Assembly: GCA_038318385.1 (NCBI GenBank)
Contig: JBBQCD010000003.1
Location: 53,563 to 117,562 of the forward strand
Reading direction: 5' to 3'
Source: Schlegelella_A sp038318385
Lineage (GTDB): Bacteria > Pseudomonadota > Gammaproteobacteria > Burkholderiales > Burkholderiaceae_C
DNA length: 64,000 nt
Shown one piece after another: positions 1-8,583 of the stretch. The position numbers and the translations under genes were made by a program. The notes beneath the pieces were generated by a model. It was not told the DNA's origin, made no database searches, and was given only the letters and a program-made list of their open reading frames with translations. Numbering within the stretch: the stretch's first letter is position 1; each line of letters begins with the position of its first letter.

Positions 1-993
1 GCACTCCGCGTCATCGACGCCGGTGCGATCCAGTTTGCGCTCGTCGTCGATGGGCAAAAGTTGATGGGAATCGTCACCGACGGAGACGTCAGGCGTGCCC
101 TGGTGCGCGGAGTGGGCACGCAGGCACCGATCGCCGACGCGATGAACCGGACGCCGGTGCTCGGCACGCTGGCCGAAGGTCCCTCGGGGTGGCGACGCAA
201 GATGCGCAGGCACCGCGTCCGCCATCTTCCGGTCGTCGACGAGTCCGGCCTGATGCAGCGCCTCACGACCGATTCCTCGGGATCGGAAACACGCGACAAC
301 TGGGTCGTGCTGATGGCCGGTGGCCTCGGGACGCGGCTGCGTCCCATCACCGAGAACATCCCAAAGCCGATGATCGACGTCGGCGGCCGGCCGATTCTGG
401 AAACCATCGTTGACACGCTCGCACACAGCGGCTTCCAGCGCCTGTTCATGTCTGTCAACTACCGCGCAGAAGTGATCGAAGAGCACTTCGGCGACGGAGG
501 CGCCTACGGCCTGCAGATCGAATACCTGCGCGAAACCGTGCGACTCGGCACGGCTGGGGCACTGGCGATGCTGCCGCAGACGCCCCGCAGCCCGTTGCTG
601 GTGATGAACGGTGACGTGCTCACCGGCCTCGATCTGGGAAACTTCGTCGACCTTCATTCCGAAAGCACCTCTCGCATCACCGTCGGTGTGCGCGATCTCG
701 TCACGCAGATTCCCTACGGCGTGATGGATCTCGAGGGCGAACAGGTGCGGGGCATTCACGAGAAGCCCGAAGTGCGGTCGGTGGTGAGTGCGGGCATCTA
801 TGCCCTGTCGCCCGAAGTGCTGCCGCTCGTGCCCCCCGGAACATTTTTCGACATGCCCACGTTGATCAGCCGGGCGGTCGAAAGTGGCCATGCCGTGCGC
901 GCCCACACGATCAAGGAGTATTGGATCGACGTCGGGCGCCTCGACGACCTGGAGCGGGCGCGGCTCGACTTCGATGGGGGAACCGAAGGGTGA
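1..993 (+). CDS. CBS-domain sugar-1-phosphate nucleotidyltransferase (5' partial)
   Basis: The frame is open from base 1, so the start lies outside the window; 330 codons are seen. Roughly the first 90 residues are CBS-domain material (TDGDVRRALVRG early on). A nucleotidyltransferase domain follows, with the signature MAGGLGTRLRP near residue 105 and IPKPM after it. This CBS plus transferase layout is that of Campylobacter PtmE, a glucosamine-1-phosphate guanylyltransferase of the legionaminic acid pathway, and the next gene is a CMP-nonulosonate synthetase. By inference it activates an amino sugar for nonulosonate synthesis in the cytosol. GDP-mannose or glucose-1-phosphate type activity cannot be excluded by eye. 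Its stop overlaps the next start (GTGA). Confidence 0.85.
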   Translation, partial: ALRVIDAGAIQFALVVDGQKLMGIVTDGDVRRALVRGVGTQAPIADAMNRTPVLGTLAEGPSGWRRKMRRHRVRHLPVVDESGLMQRLTTDSSGSETRDNWVVLMAGGLGTRLRPITENIPKPMIDVGGRPILETIVDTLAHSGFQRLFMSVNYRAEVIEEHFGDGGAYGLQIEYLRETVRLGTAGALAMLPQTPRSPLLVMNGDVLTGLDLGNFVDLHSESTSRITVGVRDLVTQIPYGVMDLEGEQVRGIHEKPEVRSVVSAGIYALSPEVLPLVPPGTFFDMPTLISRAVESGHAVRAHTIKEYWIDVGRLDDLERARLDFDGGTEG

Positions 994-1718
994 TCGCGGG
1001 CCTTTCGGTCCTCGGCCTGATCCCCGCCCGCGGGGGCTCGAAGGGCGTGCCGCGCAAGAACATCCGGCTCCTCGCCGGTCGACCGCTGCTGGCGTGGACT
1101 GCGGACGCTGCCCATGCCTCGCGCTACATCGACCGCGTCGTGCTCTCGACGGAGGACGACGAAATCGCGAGCATCGCCCTGGCGGCAGGCTGCGAGGTGC
1201 CCTTCATGCGTCCGGCATCCCTCGCTCGCGACGACACCGCCGGCATCGACCCCGTCCTGCATGCGCTGAGCAAGCTGCAACCCTTCGACATCGTCGCCCT
1301 GCTCCAGCCGACCTCGCCGCTGAGGTTGCCGACCGACATCGACGGTTGCATCGAACGCATGCTGGCGACGTCGGCTCCCGCGTGCGTTTCAGTTCGCCCG
1401 GCGATCGACCATCCGTACTGGACCTATCGCTGCGATGCCCGGGGGGTGCTCCTGCCCTATTCGTCCGATCCGACCGGCGCCATCCATCGCCGCCAGGACC
1501 TGCCGGCGGCGTTCGTCGAGAACGGCGCCGTCTATGTGGCGCGCGTGAACTGGCTCCTCCAGAACCGCAGCTTCCTCATCGACGAGACAGTGGCTTTCGA
1601 GATGCCGGCCGAACGATCGCTGGACATCGACACGCCCGTCGACCTGGCCCTCGCAGAAGCGGCTCTGGTCGAACGGAACCAAGCAGCGAAACGCACCGGA
1701 ATCGGAGACGATGAGTGA
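990..1718 (+). CDS. CMP-N-acetylneuraminate/legionaminate synthetase family protein
   Basis: 242 residues from a GTG start that overlaps the previous stop as GTGA. This start places the N-terminal nucleotide-binding motif LIPARGGSKGVPRKN at residues 10-24, as in NeuA, PseF and LegF enzymes. LQPTSPLR and the length also fit the family. The enzyme transfers CMP from CTP to a nine-carbon keto sugar acid for use by a glycosyltransferase. The neighbouring CBS-nucleotidyltransferase and amidotransfer trio favour legionaminic or pseudaminic acid over sialic acid, but the exact sugar is inferred. The last bases overlap the flippase start (GTGA), so translation is probably coupled. Confidence 0.9.
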   Translation: MIAGLSVLGLIPARGGSKGVPRKNIRLLAGRPLLAWTADAAHASRYIDRVVLSTEDDEIASIALAAGCEVPFMRPASLARDDTAGIDPVLHALSKLQPFDIVALLQPTSPLRLPTDIDGCIERMLATSAPACVSVRPAIDHPYWTYRCDARGVLLPYSSDPTGAIHRRQDLPAAFVENGAVYVARVNWLLQNRSFLIDETVAFEMPAERSLDIDTPVDLALAEAALVERNQAAKRTGIGDDE

Positions 1719-3001
1719 AATCGAAGCTGCTCCGGGCAGGAGCCATCTACGGTGCCGCCAACATCATCTCGGCCGGCGTCCCCTTCTTTCTGCTGCCGAT
1801 CCTCACGCGCGCGCTGTCCCCTGCCGACTACGGCATGGTCATCAATTTCTTCCTGCTGGTCACGCTGAGCACGTCGTTGGCCGGTCTCAGCGTACACGGC
1901 GCCGTGTCGGTGAGTTGGTTCGAGCGGTCCGGCATGGACTTCCCGCGCCTGGTCGGCACTGCCGTGGTCCTCGCTGCGACCAGCACGCTCATCTGCGGGT
2001 TGCTCCTGCTGGCCTGCGCGCTCCTGTTCGAGATCCCGCTGGACCTGGCACCGAAGTTCTGGTTTCTCGCTGCCGTTCACGCCGGCTCGACGGTGATCGT
2101 CGGGATCCGTGCGGCACTGTGGCAGAGCCAGGGCCAGGCGCTCCGTGCCGCATCGCTGCAGGTCGCTATGGCGATCGTGAATGTCGGACTCTCCCTGACA
2201 GGCGTCTTCGCCCTGTCGCTCGGCGGTGAGGGACGCATCTATGGCTCGACGGTCTCGAGCATCCTGTGTGCAGCGACCGCAGTGTGGCTGCTGTTCGCCG
2301 CCGCGGACGCGCGGCTGGCGGCAGCGCGTTCGGACCTTCGCAGGCTTCTGCGCTTCGGCGTTCCGTTGATACCCCATGCACTCGCCGGCGCACTCCTCGT
2401 TTCCGCCGATCGATTCTCGGTCTCGGCCCTGCTCGGAAGCGAGGCACTCGGGATCTACGGGACGGCCGCACAGATCGGCATGGCGATGACCATACTCGGC
2501 GATGCCCTCGTCAAGGCGGCCTCCCCCTGGATGTTCGGCCAAATGGCCAGTCGCACGGCCCGGGCCCGGCTGCGTGTCGTAGGCGCAACCTACGCGCTCA
2601 TTCCCGTCTGGTTGTTCATCGCCGTCGCCCTGTGGCTCCTGTTCAAGGCCACCGGCTCGTGGATCCTCGGCGCCCGATACTCGCCCGCCATCGATCTCTC
2701 GATCTGGTTCCTCATCGGAGGGGCCGTCTCCGCGGTTTATTTCAACATTGCCGGCCTGTTCTTCTTCACGTCCAAGACCGAATGGCTCAGTCTGGCCACT
2801 CTCGGCACGGCCGCCGTCGCCGTCGTCGTGGCCCCTCTGCTCGCGCGCGAGTTCGGGCTCACCGGAGGGGCAGTGGCGTTCCTGGGGGTTCAGATCTGCG
2901 CATTGCTCACGTCGTGGTTGCTTTCGATCTGGATCCAGCCGATGCCGTGGCATCGTCCCGCCCTCGCTCTGCGCGTGCTGGGACGATCCTCGATGGGGTG
3001 A
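1715..3001 (+). CDS. Polysaccharide flippase (Wzx-like), first locus
   Basis: 428 residues with a GTG start overlapping the upstream stop. It is almost entirely hydrophobic, with about 12-14 predicted membrane helices, and begins with the family-like stretch AIYGAANIISAGVPFFLLPI, followed by LTRALSPADYG. This is the usual N-terminus of MOP-superfamily O-unit translocases, which move undecaprenyl-diphosphate-linked repeat units to the periplasmic face. Position inside the nonulosonate operon supports that role. A second, unrelated-looking flippase is encoded at 20610-21800, so the two loci probably export different glycans. Confidence 0.85.
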   Translation: MKSKLLRAGAIYGAANIISAGVPFFLLPILTRALSPADYGMVINFFLLVTLSTSLAGLSVHGAVSVSWFERSGMDFPRLVGTAVVLAATSTLICGLLLLACALLFEIPLDLAPKFWFLAAVHAGSTVIVGIRAALWQSQGQALRAASLQVAMAIVNVGLSLTGVFALSLGGEGRIYGSTVSSILCAATAVWLLFAAADARLAAARSDLRRLLRFGVPLIPHALAGALLVSADRFSVSALLGSEALGIYGTAAQIGMAMTILGDALVKAASPWMFGQMASRTARARLRVVGATYALIPVWLFIAVALWLLFKATGSWILGARYSPAIDLSIWFLIGGAVSAVYFNIAGLFFFTSKTEWLSLATLGTAAVAVVVAPLLAREFGLTGGAVAFLGVQICALLTSWLLSIWIQPMPWHRPALALRVLGRSSMG

Positions 3002-3004
3002 TCG

Positions 3005-3568
3005 ATGCTGTGGAGACTGCTCAGCAAGAACCTGTTGCGGACACGCTCGATCTATTGGCGTCTCGTCTACCGGGGCTATTCATCGACCTACCGTCTCGAC
3101 CCCAGCTTCCGATTCAACGGTCCGGGAATCGAGTTTTACGGAGAGGGCACGATCGAGGTCGGGCGCGATAGCTATATCGGCAGCCTGTCGACCGTCCAGG
3201 TCTGTGCGGGCCATCGGGTGCTCGTGGGCCGTCGCTGCAGGATCTCCCACAACGTTCGCATCTACACCCAGACCTCGCCGTCGAGCACGGACTTTCGCAT
3301 CGGCGACGGCCACCCGGTACAGGCCGATGTCGAGATCGGCGACGGGGCTTGGATCGGCGCCAATGTCTTCATCGGACCCGGCATCTCCATCGGTGCCAAT
3401 TCCGTGGTCGGCGCGAACTCAGTGGTCACCCGGAACGTGCCGCCCGACGAGGTGTGGGCGGGCGTTCCGGCTCGGTTGATCCGGATGAAGCAGCCGGACC
3501 CGTCGACCGATACGCCGCCCCATCGCCCGGGCCAATCCGCCATCCCGCCTTCTCCGGACCCTCGATGA
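3005..3568 (+). CDS. Left-handed beta-helix acyltransferase (hexapeptide repeats)
   Basis: 187 residues. The second half has isoleucine/valine-rich hexapeptide repeats (VEIGDGAWIGANVFIGPG, then ISIGANSVVGANSVV) and ends the catalytic part with VWAGVPARLI, as in WbbJ/LacA/NodL type O-acetyltransferases. It probably transfers an acetyl group from acetyl-CoA to a sugar of the surface glycan, and active enzymes of this fold are trimers. The C-terminal 20 residues are proline- and serine-rich and look unstructured. The acceptor cannot be read from sequence. Its stop overlaps the next start (ATGA). Confidence 0.8.
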   Translation: MLWRLLSKNLLRTRSIYWRLVYRGYSSTYRLDPSFRFNGPGIEFYGEGTIEVGRDSYIGSLSTVQVCAGHRVLVGRRCRISHNVRIYTQTSPSSTDFRIGDGHPVQADVEIGDGAWIGANVFIGPGISIGANSVVGANSVVTRNVPPDEVWAGVPARLIRMKQPDPSTDTPPHRPGQSAIPPSPDPR

Positions 3569-5025
3569 ACCCGCGCTCCATCAAGCTGGCCGACGTGCTG
3601 ACGATCGAGGACGACCCGGCGATCCTCGAGTACCGTTGCCCCGATACGGGCTTGCTGACCTGGCCGCTGTTGCGCAATCAATTCATGCGGTCACTGACAT
3701 CACCTCTGCACTATCAGAACGCCCAAACGATCACACCCCCACCCTCGGGTCGGTATCGTCGCGCCCTGTCCGCCCTGCCGAAGGTCCTGCTGGCCAATGC
3801 GAGTCGCTGGAAAGAGTTGCGCGGCGAGATCTTGATCATGGCCAGCGGTGCAGGTCACTTCCAGCGCTCTGCGCGCTCCTTCAACCGGATCACGGACTAC
3901 TTCGCCCTGGAATCGATCGACAACACCGTGACGATCGAGGGCTTGATGGACTGGAAGGTCCCCGTCGATCGCTTCAACGAGAAGGCCTGCTACTTCTTGC
4001 CTTGGCAAGGGAAGATCGATCTCGTCGGCAAGATCCGCAAGACGCGGCGCCATGTCGAGGCCTCGGACGATCTCGTCGAGTTCGTGCGCCAGCGAGCCGT
4101 CGACGGGCTGGATCTTCGGATCGAGGATTCCCAAGCCGAATACCTGAAATCCATGGTCGCGATGAAGACCGCGCGGCTCCCGGCGATGCTGAGCACGTAT
4201 CACGCGATATTGAACAGGGTTCGACCGAAACTGGTCCTCCTGGAGCAGGGGTGCTACAGCGATCTCGGCGTTTTCAACCTTGTTGCCCGAGAACTGAGGA
4301 TCCGGGTGGCCGAGCCGCAGCATGGTCTCGTCAGTTCGGGCCATGACGCCTATTCCTATTCGACGACCCTTCGGAACAGTGGCGAGTACCGCCGATACCT
4401 GCCGCACGACTTCCTCGGCTATGGCTCGTGGTGGAATCAGCAGATCAACGCGCCTGTCGCAAAGCGGGTCATCGGGCATCCGCACTACATCGAGCAAGTC
4501 GAACAGGTCGCGCGTCCTTCCGAGGCCAAGGTCAATATCGTCATCCTGAGCGACGGCTTCGACTTCGACAAGTACCTCGACCTCGCGAACGAGCTGGCAT
4601 CCCGCGTCGGAGTTCGATACCGCGTCGTCCTGCGACCCCATCCCCTGGAACGGGAACGAGTCTGGTCGCAATTCAAGAAAGAAGTGCCCGGGAAAATCGA
4701 GATCGACCGGGAACGCGACATCTATCCGACGCTGGCGGCCGCCTTCGCCGTCGTGGGCGAGATCTCCACCGGACTGTTCGAGGCCATGGGTCTGGCGGAC
4801 CGGATCTACGTGTGGGCAACGGCCAAAGCGTCGTACGCCTGCCCCGAGCATCCCTTCGTCGACTTTCGGGACGGTGCGGAACTCGCCGAGCGATTGCTTG
4901 GGCCGGCCCCGAGCGCCGGCGGCATACCGGTCGAATCCATCTGGGCTTCCGATTGGCGCGGGAACTACCAGCGCTATCTTGCTGACGTGCTGGAGGGGCG
5001 TCCCTCCGAGAGGGGCGACGCGTGA
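3565..5025 (+). CDS. Putative surface-glycan glycosyltransferase, unassigned family
   Basis: 486 residues from the ATG that overlaps the acyltransferase stop; a longer upstream frame would run through that gene. No signal peptide or clear membrane helix is seen. Two features recall GT-B type capsule and lipopolysaccharide enzymes: PQHGLVSSGHDAY in the middle and RPHPLERERVW further on, followed by a Ser/Thr-Gly-Leu-x-Glu-Ala segment (EISTGLFEAMGLADR) that could hold the nucleotide sugar. Its place between the CMP-sugar synthetase and the amidotransfer genes makes a nonulosonate transferase a reasonable guess, no more. The stop overlaps the hisH start (GTGA). Confidence 0.5.
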   Translation: MNPRSIKLADVLTIEDDPAILEYRCPDTGLLTWPLLRNQFMRSLTSPLHYQNAQTITPPPSGRYRRALSALPKVLLANASRWKELRGEILIMASGAGHFQRSARSFNRITDYFALESIDNTVTIEGLMDWKVPVDRFNEKACYFLPWQGKIDLVGKIRKTRRHVEASDDLVEFVRQRAVDGLDLRIEDSQAEYLKSMVAMKTARLPAMLSTYHAILNRVRPKLVLLEQGCYSDLGVFNLVARELRIRVAEPQHGLVSSGHDAYSYSTTLRNSGEYRRYLPHDFLGYGSWWNQQINAPVAKRVIGHPHYIEQVEQVARPSEAKVNIVILSDGFDFDKYLDLANELASRVGVRYRVVLRPHPLERERVWSQFKKEVPGKIEIDRERDIYPTLAAAFAVVGEISTGLFEAMGLADRIYVWATAKASYACPEHPFVDFRDGAELAERLLGPAPSAGGIPVESIWASDWRGNYQRYLADVLEGRPSERGDA

Positions 5026-5630
5026 TCGTGATCGTCGACTATGGCGTTGGCAACGTCGGGTCCGTGCTGAACATGCTCCGCAAGGTGGGCGCCAAGTCCC
5101 GCGTCAGCGGTGCGGCCGCAGATATCGAGGCGGCCGACAAGCTGATACTTCCGGGCGTAGGCCATTTCGGTCATGGCATGCGCAAGCTCGAGGAATCGGG
5201 ACTCGTCCCCAGTTTGCGGGATCAGGTGCTGGTCGGCCGCAAGCCCATGCTCGGCATCTGCCTGGGCATGCAGATGATGACGCGGGGCAGCGAGGAGAGC
5301 GACGTCCCGGGCCTGGGATGGATCGACGCCTTTACCCACCGCTTCGTCGAAGCCCCTGGGCTCCGGGTGCCTCACATGGGCTGGAATGTCGTGCGACCGG
5401 GTCCCGACGCCCGCCTCTTCGACGCCGAACCCCCGGAGCCGGAACGCTTCTACTTCACCCACAGCTATCACGTCAGAAGCGCCGTCCCCGAGAACGTGGC
5501 GGCCAGTTGCCGGTACGGGACCGAGTTCGTCGCCGCCTTCCAGCGCGACAACCTCTTCGGCGTCCAGTTCCATCCGGAGAAGAGCCATTTCTTCGGCATG
5601 AACCTCCTGCGACGATTTGGCGCCCTATGA
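5022..5630 (+). CDS. hisH: HisH-like glutamine amidotransferase subunit (acetamidino synthesis)
   Basis: 202 residues, GTG start overlapping the upstream stop. It is a class I glutamine amidotransferase: the nucleophile Cys sits in LGICLGMQMM and the His/Glu pair in FHPEKSHFFG. In histidine biosynthesis HisH feeds ammonia to HisF, but here the pair is followed by a WbpG/PseA-like protein and no other his genes. In Pseudomonas aeruginosa and Campylobacter such paralogues supply ammonia for making an acetamidino group on a sugar, and that role is inferred here. The gene overlaps hisF by four bases, consistent with a tight 1:1 complex. Confidence 0.88.
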   Translation: MIVIVDYGVGNVGSVLNMLRKVGAKSRVSGAAADIEAADKLILPGVGHFGHGMRKLEESGLVPSLRDQVLVGRKPMLGICLGMQMMTRGSEESDVPGLGWIDAFTHRFVEAPGLRVPHMGWNVVRPGPDARLFDAEPPEPERFYFTHSYHVRSAVPENVAASCRYGTEFVAAFQRDNLFGVQFHPEKSHFFGMNLLRRFGAL

Positions 5631-6394
5631 CCGAGATCTACAACCGGGTCATTCCCTGCCTGCTGCTTCAAGACGGCGGCCTCGTCAAGACATCCGGCTT
5701 CCGGCACCCGCGCTATGTCGGCGATCCCATCAACGCGATTCGCATCTTCAACGAGAAGCGGGTCGACGAACTGGTCTTCCTCGACATCACCGCGAGCCGC
5801 ACCGGGGCGGAGCCATGCTACGACCTGATCGAGCGCATCGCCGGCGAGTGCTTCATGCCGCTCTGCTACGGCGGTGGCATCAAGACGCTCGCGCAGGCCC
5901 GCCGGATCGTCGCCGCCGGCGTCGAGAAGATTTCGGTCAACAGCATGGCGATCGAAACGCCCCAGCTGCTCGGCGAACTCGCCCGTGAGCTCGGCTCGAG
6001 CAGCGTCGTTGCCGCGATCGACGTGAAGCGCGACCTGTGGGGCCGCCAGCGCATCTACCATCCCGGCCGGCGCGCCTTGACTGCTCTCGACCCCGTCGCG
6101 CATGCGCGCGCACTGGTCGCGGCCGGCGCCGGCGAAGTGTTCGTCAACGACGTCGACCGCGACGGGCGGTATCGCGGATTCGATACGGCCCTTATCGCGA
6201 GAATTGCCGCCGCCGTCACGGTGCCGGTCATCGCCTGCGGCGGGGCGGCCCGGCTGGACGACATTCGCAAAGCGGTGGAGGCCGGTGCGTCGGCGGCCGC
6301 CGCCGGAAGCCTCTTCGTCTTCTACGGGCCCCATCGAGCCGTTCTGATCAACTACCCCGACTACGACTCCGTCCGGCGGCTGTTCGAGCGATGA
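5627..6394 (+). CDS. hisF: HisF-like cyclase subunit (acetamidino synthesis)
   Basis: 255 residues from the ATG inside the hisH stop. It is a TIM-barrel HisF homologue: it opens NRVIPCLLLQDGGLVKTSGF, where true HisF has R-I-I-P-C-L-D-V. That change is typical of the WbuZ/HisF2 branch found in O-antigen clusters. MPLCYGGGIKT and VIACGGAARLDDI are the phosphate-binding glycine segments. It should channel ammonia from the HisH partner to the sugar amidotransferase encoded next. A histidine-pathway role is unlikely given the neighbours. Stop and next start overlap (ATGA). Confidence 0.88.
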   Translation: MTEIYNRVIPCLLLQDGGLVKTSGFRHPRYVGDPINAIRIFNEKRVDELVFLDITASRTGAEPCYDLIERIAGECFMPLCYGGGIKTLAQARRIVAAGVEKISVNSMAIETPQLLGELARELGSSSVVAAIDVKRDLWGRQRIYHPGRRALTALDPVAHARALVAAGAGEVFVNDVDRDGRYRGFDTALIARIAAAVTVPVIACGGAARLDDIRKAVEAGASAAAAGSLFVFYGPHRAVLINYPDYDSVRRLFER

Positions 6395-7512
6395 GCGCAA
6401 ACATTCAAGTCTGCACGCGCTGCGTGATGGACGCCCATGCCGCCGACATCGTGTTCGACCGTGAAGGTCGATGCAGCTACTGCACATCGATGCTTGCCCG
6501 GCTGGCCCAGTTTCAGCCCGCAGATGCGCAGAGGCTGGAGGCGAAGCGATCGACCTTCGTCGAGGCGGTCCGTACGGCGGGTAGAGGCAAGCGCTACGAC
6601 TGCATCGTCGGCGTCAGCGGTGGCGCGGACAGCGCCTATGCCCTCTACTTGGCCCGCCAGCACGACCTTCGGCCGCTGGCGGTCCACATGGACAACGGCT
6701 GGAATTCGGAACTGGCCGTCAACAACATTGAGAACCTGGTGCGCAAGCTCGGCGTGGACCTGTACACCCACGTCGTCGAGTGGCGCGAGTACCGAGCCTT
6801 GCAGCAGGCATTCTTCGATGCGGATGTCATCGACGTGGAACTGCTCTACGACAATGCCATGCTCGCGGTCAATTACGCACTGGCAGCGCGCTATGGCATC
6901 CGGTACATCCTTTCTGGAAGCAATACCACCACCGAAGGCATGCGGGTGCCGCGCAACTTCAACTGGAACAAGTTCGACCGCAAGAACATTCTGGCCATCG
7001 CCAGGCACGACGGCGTGAAGGTTCGCAGCCTCCCGACCATCGGTGTCTGGCGCTACGCCTTTCATCGCCTGGTTCGGCGCACGCGATGGGTGCCGTTCCT
7101 CGACTACATCGACTATCACAAGCAGGACTGCATCGATGTGCTGGTGAAAGAGCTCGGCTACCGGCCCTATCCTTACAAGCACTATGAGTCGATCTTCACC
7201 CGCTTCTATCAAGGCTATCTCTTGCCCGAGAAGTTCGGCGTCGACAAGCGGCGACTGCATTTCTCCTCGCTCATCTGCTCGGACCAGATGGGTCGATCGC
7301 GAGCCGTGGAGCTCCTGGCGCAGAGCCCATATCCCGATCCCGACGACCTGCAGGTCGACATCGAGTACTTCCTGAAGAAGATGGATTGGAGCCCGCAGGA
7401 CCTGGCGGATTACCTCGCACGTCCACCGCGCGCCCACGACAGCTTCGCCAGCGAGGCGGCCCTTTACGCGAAGCTGTTGCGGCTCCAGCAGCGGTTCCTG
7501 CCGGGAAGATGA
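6391..7512 (+). CDS. N-acetyl sugar amidotransferase (WbpG/PseA family)
   Basis: 373 residues. An ATP-pyrophosphatase PP-loop (CIVGVSGGADSAYALY) lies near residue 70, preceded by two Cys pairs (CTRCVMD and CSYC) that probably bind zinc. This is the layout of WbpG and PseA. These enzymes adenylate the acetamido group of a sugar and replace its oxygen with ammonia from HisH/HisF, giving an acetamidino group. The substrate here could be the nonulosonate of this locus (as PseA acts on pseudaminic acid) or the diamino-uronic acid made by the wbpB/D/E genes further on (as WbpG does). The first is favoured by gene order. Confidence 0.87.
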   Translation: MSANIQVCTRCVMDAHAADIVFDREGRCSYCTSMLARLAQFQPADAQRLEAKRSTFVEAVRTAGRGKRYDCIVGVSGGADSAYALYLARQHDLRPLAVHMDNGWNSELAVNNIENLVRKLGVDLYTHVVEWREYRALQQAFFDADVIDVELLYDNAMLAVNYALAARYGIRYILSGSNTTTEGMRVPRNFNWNKFDRKNILAIARHDGVKVRSLPTIGVWRYAFHRLVRRTRWVPFLDYIDYHKQDCIDVLVKELGYRPYPYKHYESIFTRFYQGYLLPEKFGVDKRRLHFSSLICSDQMGRSRAVELLAQSPYPDPDDLQVDIEYFLKKMDWSPQDLADYLARPPRAHDSFASEAALYAKLLRLQQRFLPGR

Positions 7513-7513
7513 A

Positions 7514-8575
7514 ATGATCCGGATGCGCCCCAGCGGCCTGGTCCTGACGGCGACCTTCGTCGTCCTGTTGGCTACGCTGCTGTGGTTTCGCGATGCCCTG
7601 CTGCAGGCGCACGTCGATCAATCCATTCAGGAGGTCGCGTCGGACGCCGCGCTTTATTTCGACGTCTACCAGTCCGTCTACGCGGACGCCGCCCTCCAGG
7701 AGAGCCCAACCCTGTTCCTGATCGGCTCGCCGATCCTCTTCATGAAGCTGGCGGGAGGAGATCTTTTCCTCATCGAAGTATGCAACCTGGCCCTGATGTT
7801 CTTCACGCTCAGGGTCGCGCTGGGTTGCCTGACCAGCCTGCGTGGCCGCCTGCTCTTCGTGAGCGGGGCGCTGATCTTTCCGTACTTCCTGTTCGGGTTC
7901 CTCGGCCTGAACAAGGAGATCTACGCGATGTGCTCGGCCGTCCTGTTCGGCAGCTACTTCATTCGTGGGCGGCTCTCGCACCTTGTGCTTGCGTTGCTGA
8001 TCGGCGCCTGCGCTCGCTACTACATGCTCGTCGCCCTGCTGGTGCTTCTGGTGACAGTGCCTCGGGACCGTCCACCGCGCTACACGCTCATCATCAGCCT
8101 GCTGTTCGCAGTCTCGCTGGTGGCGCCAATCACCAAGCAACTCATTCCCGAATACTCAACCGAGGGCCTGCTGGAGGATTCCGGTCGGATCGGACTTGTC
8201 TTCGCGTCGATCATCGACCACTATGGGTATGCCGTCGCCTACCCGGCGAAGTACGTGTTGCTCCTGCCGTCGCGGGCCTACGGGTATCTCATCGGTGCGA
8301 CGGAAGACGCCACCGGGGCAGCGGTCTCCGTGGTCTCGACCGGGATGTTCCTGTGGATCTGCCGGCTGCTGATAGCCCGCGGCACCCCGAACCCCACCGT
8401 GCGGCGGCTCATCGTCGCGGGCCTGACGGCGCCGATTCCGATCATGTGGAGCGAGATCATGCATTGGCGCTACTACTCGTTCGTGTACTTCTTCTTCCTC
8501 TACGCGGCGATCCTGCACATGGAAGCCCGGCGCGCGCGAGTCGCGGCACGTCGAACTGCTGCTGCGCGCGCCTGA
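7514..8575 (+). CDS. Integral membrane protein, candidate Wzy polymerase
   Basis: 353 residues beginning one base after the amidotransferase stop. It has about eight to ten hydrophobic segments and a larger polar loop around residues 205-225 (EYSTEGLLEDSGRIG). It is not a flippase or glycosyltransferase by pattern, and a repeat-unit polymerase is the role otherwise missing from this locus, so Wzy is inferred. Wzy proteins are too variable to assign on motifs. The last ~45 residues (from IMWSEIMHWRYYSFVYF) are matched by a truncated second copy at 11130-11303. Confidence 0.55.
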   Translation: MIRMRPSGLVLTATFVVLLATLLWFRDALLQAHVDQSIQEVASDAALYFDVYQSVYADAALQESPTLFLIGSPILFMKLAGGDLFLIEVCNLALMFFTLRVALGCLTSLRGRLLFVSGALIFPYFLFGFLGLNKEIYAMCSAVLFGSYFIRGRLSHLVLALLIGACARYYMLVALLVLLVTVPRDRPPRYTLIISLLFAVSLVAPITKQLIPEYSTEGLLEDSGRIGLVFASIIDHYGYAVAYPAKYVLLLPSRAYGYLIGATEDATGAAVSVVSTGMFLWICRLLIARGTPNPTVRRLIVAGLTAPIPIMWSEIMHWRYYSFVYFFFLYAAILHMEARRARVAARRTAAARA

Positions 8576-8583
8576 CGAATCCC

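Noticed and set aside
1532..2953. A 470-codon - strand open frame opposite the first flippase gene
   Set aside because: The translation is Glu/Arg/Gln/Gly-rich filler, typical of the antisense of hydrophobic membrane-protein genes.
5022..6394. hisH and hisF as part of histidine biosynthesis
   Set aside because: No other his gene is present and the WbpG/PseA-like gene overlaps hisF; the HisF N-terminus is of the O-antigen cluster type.
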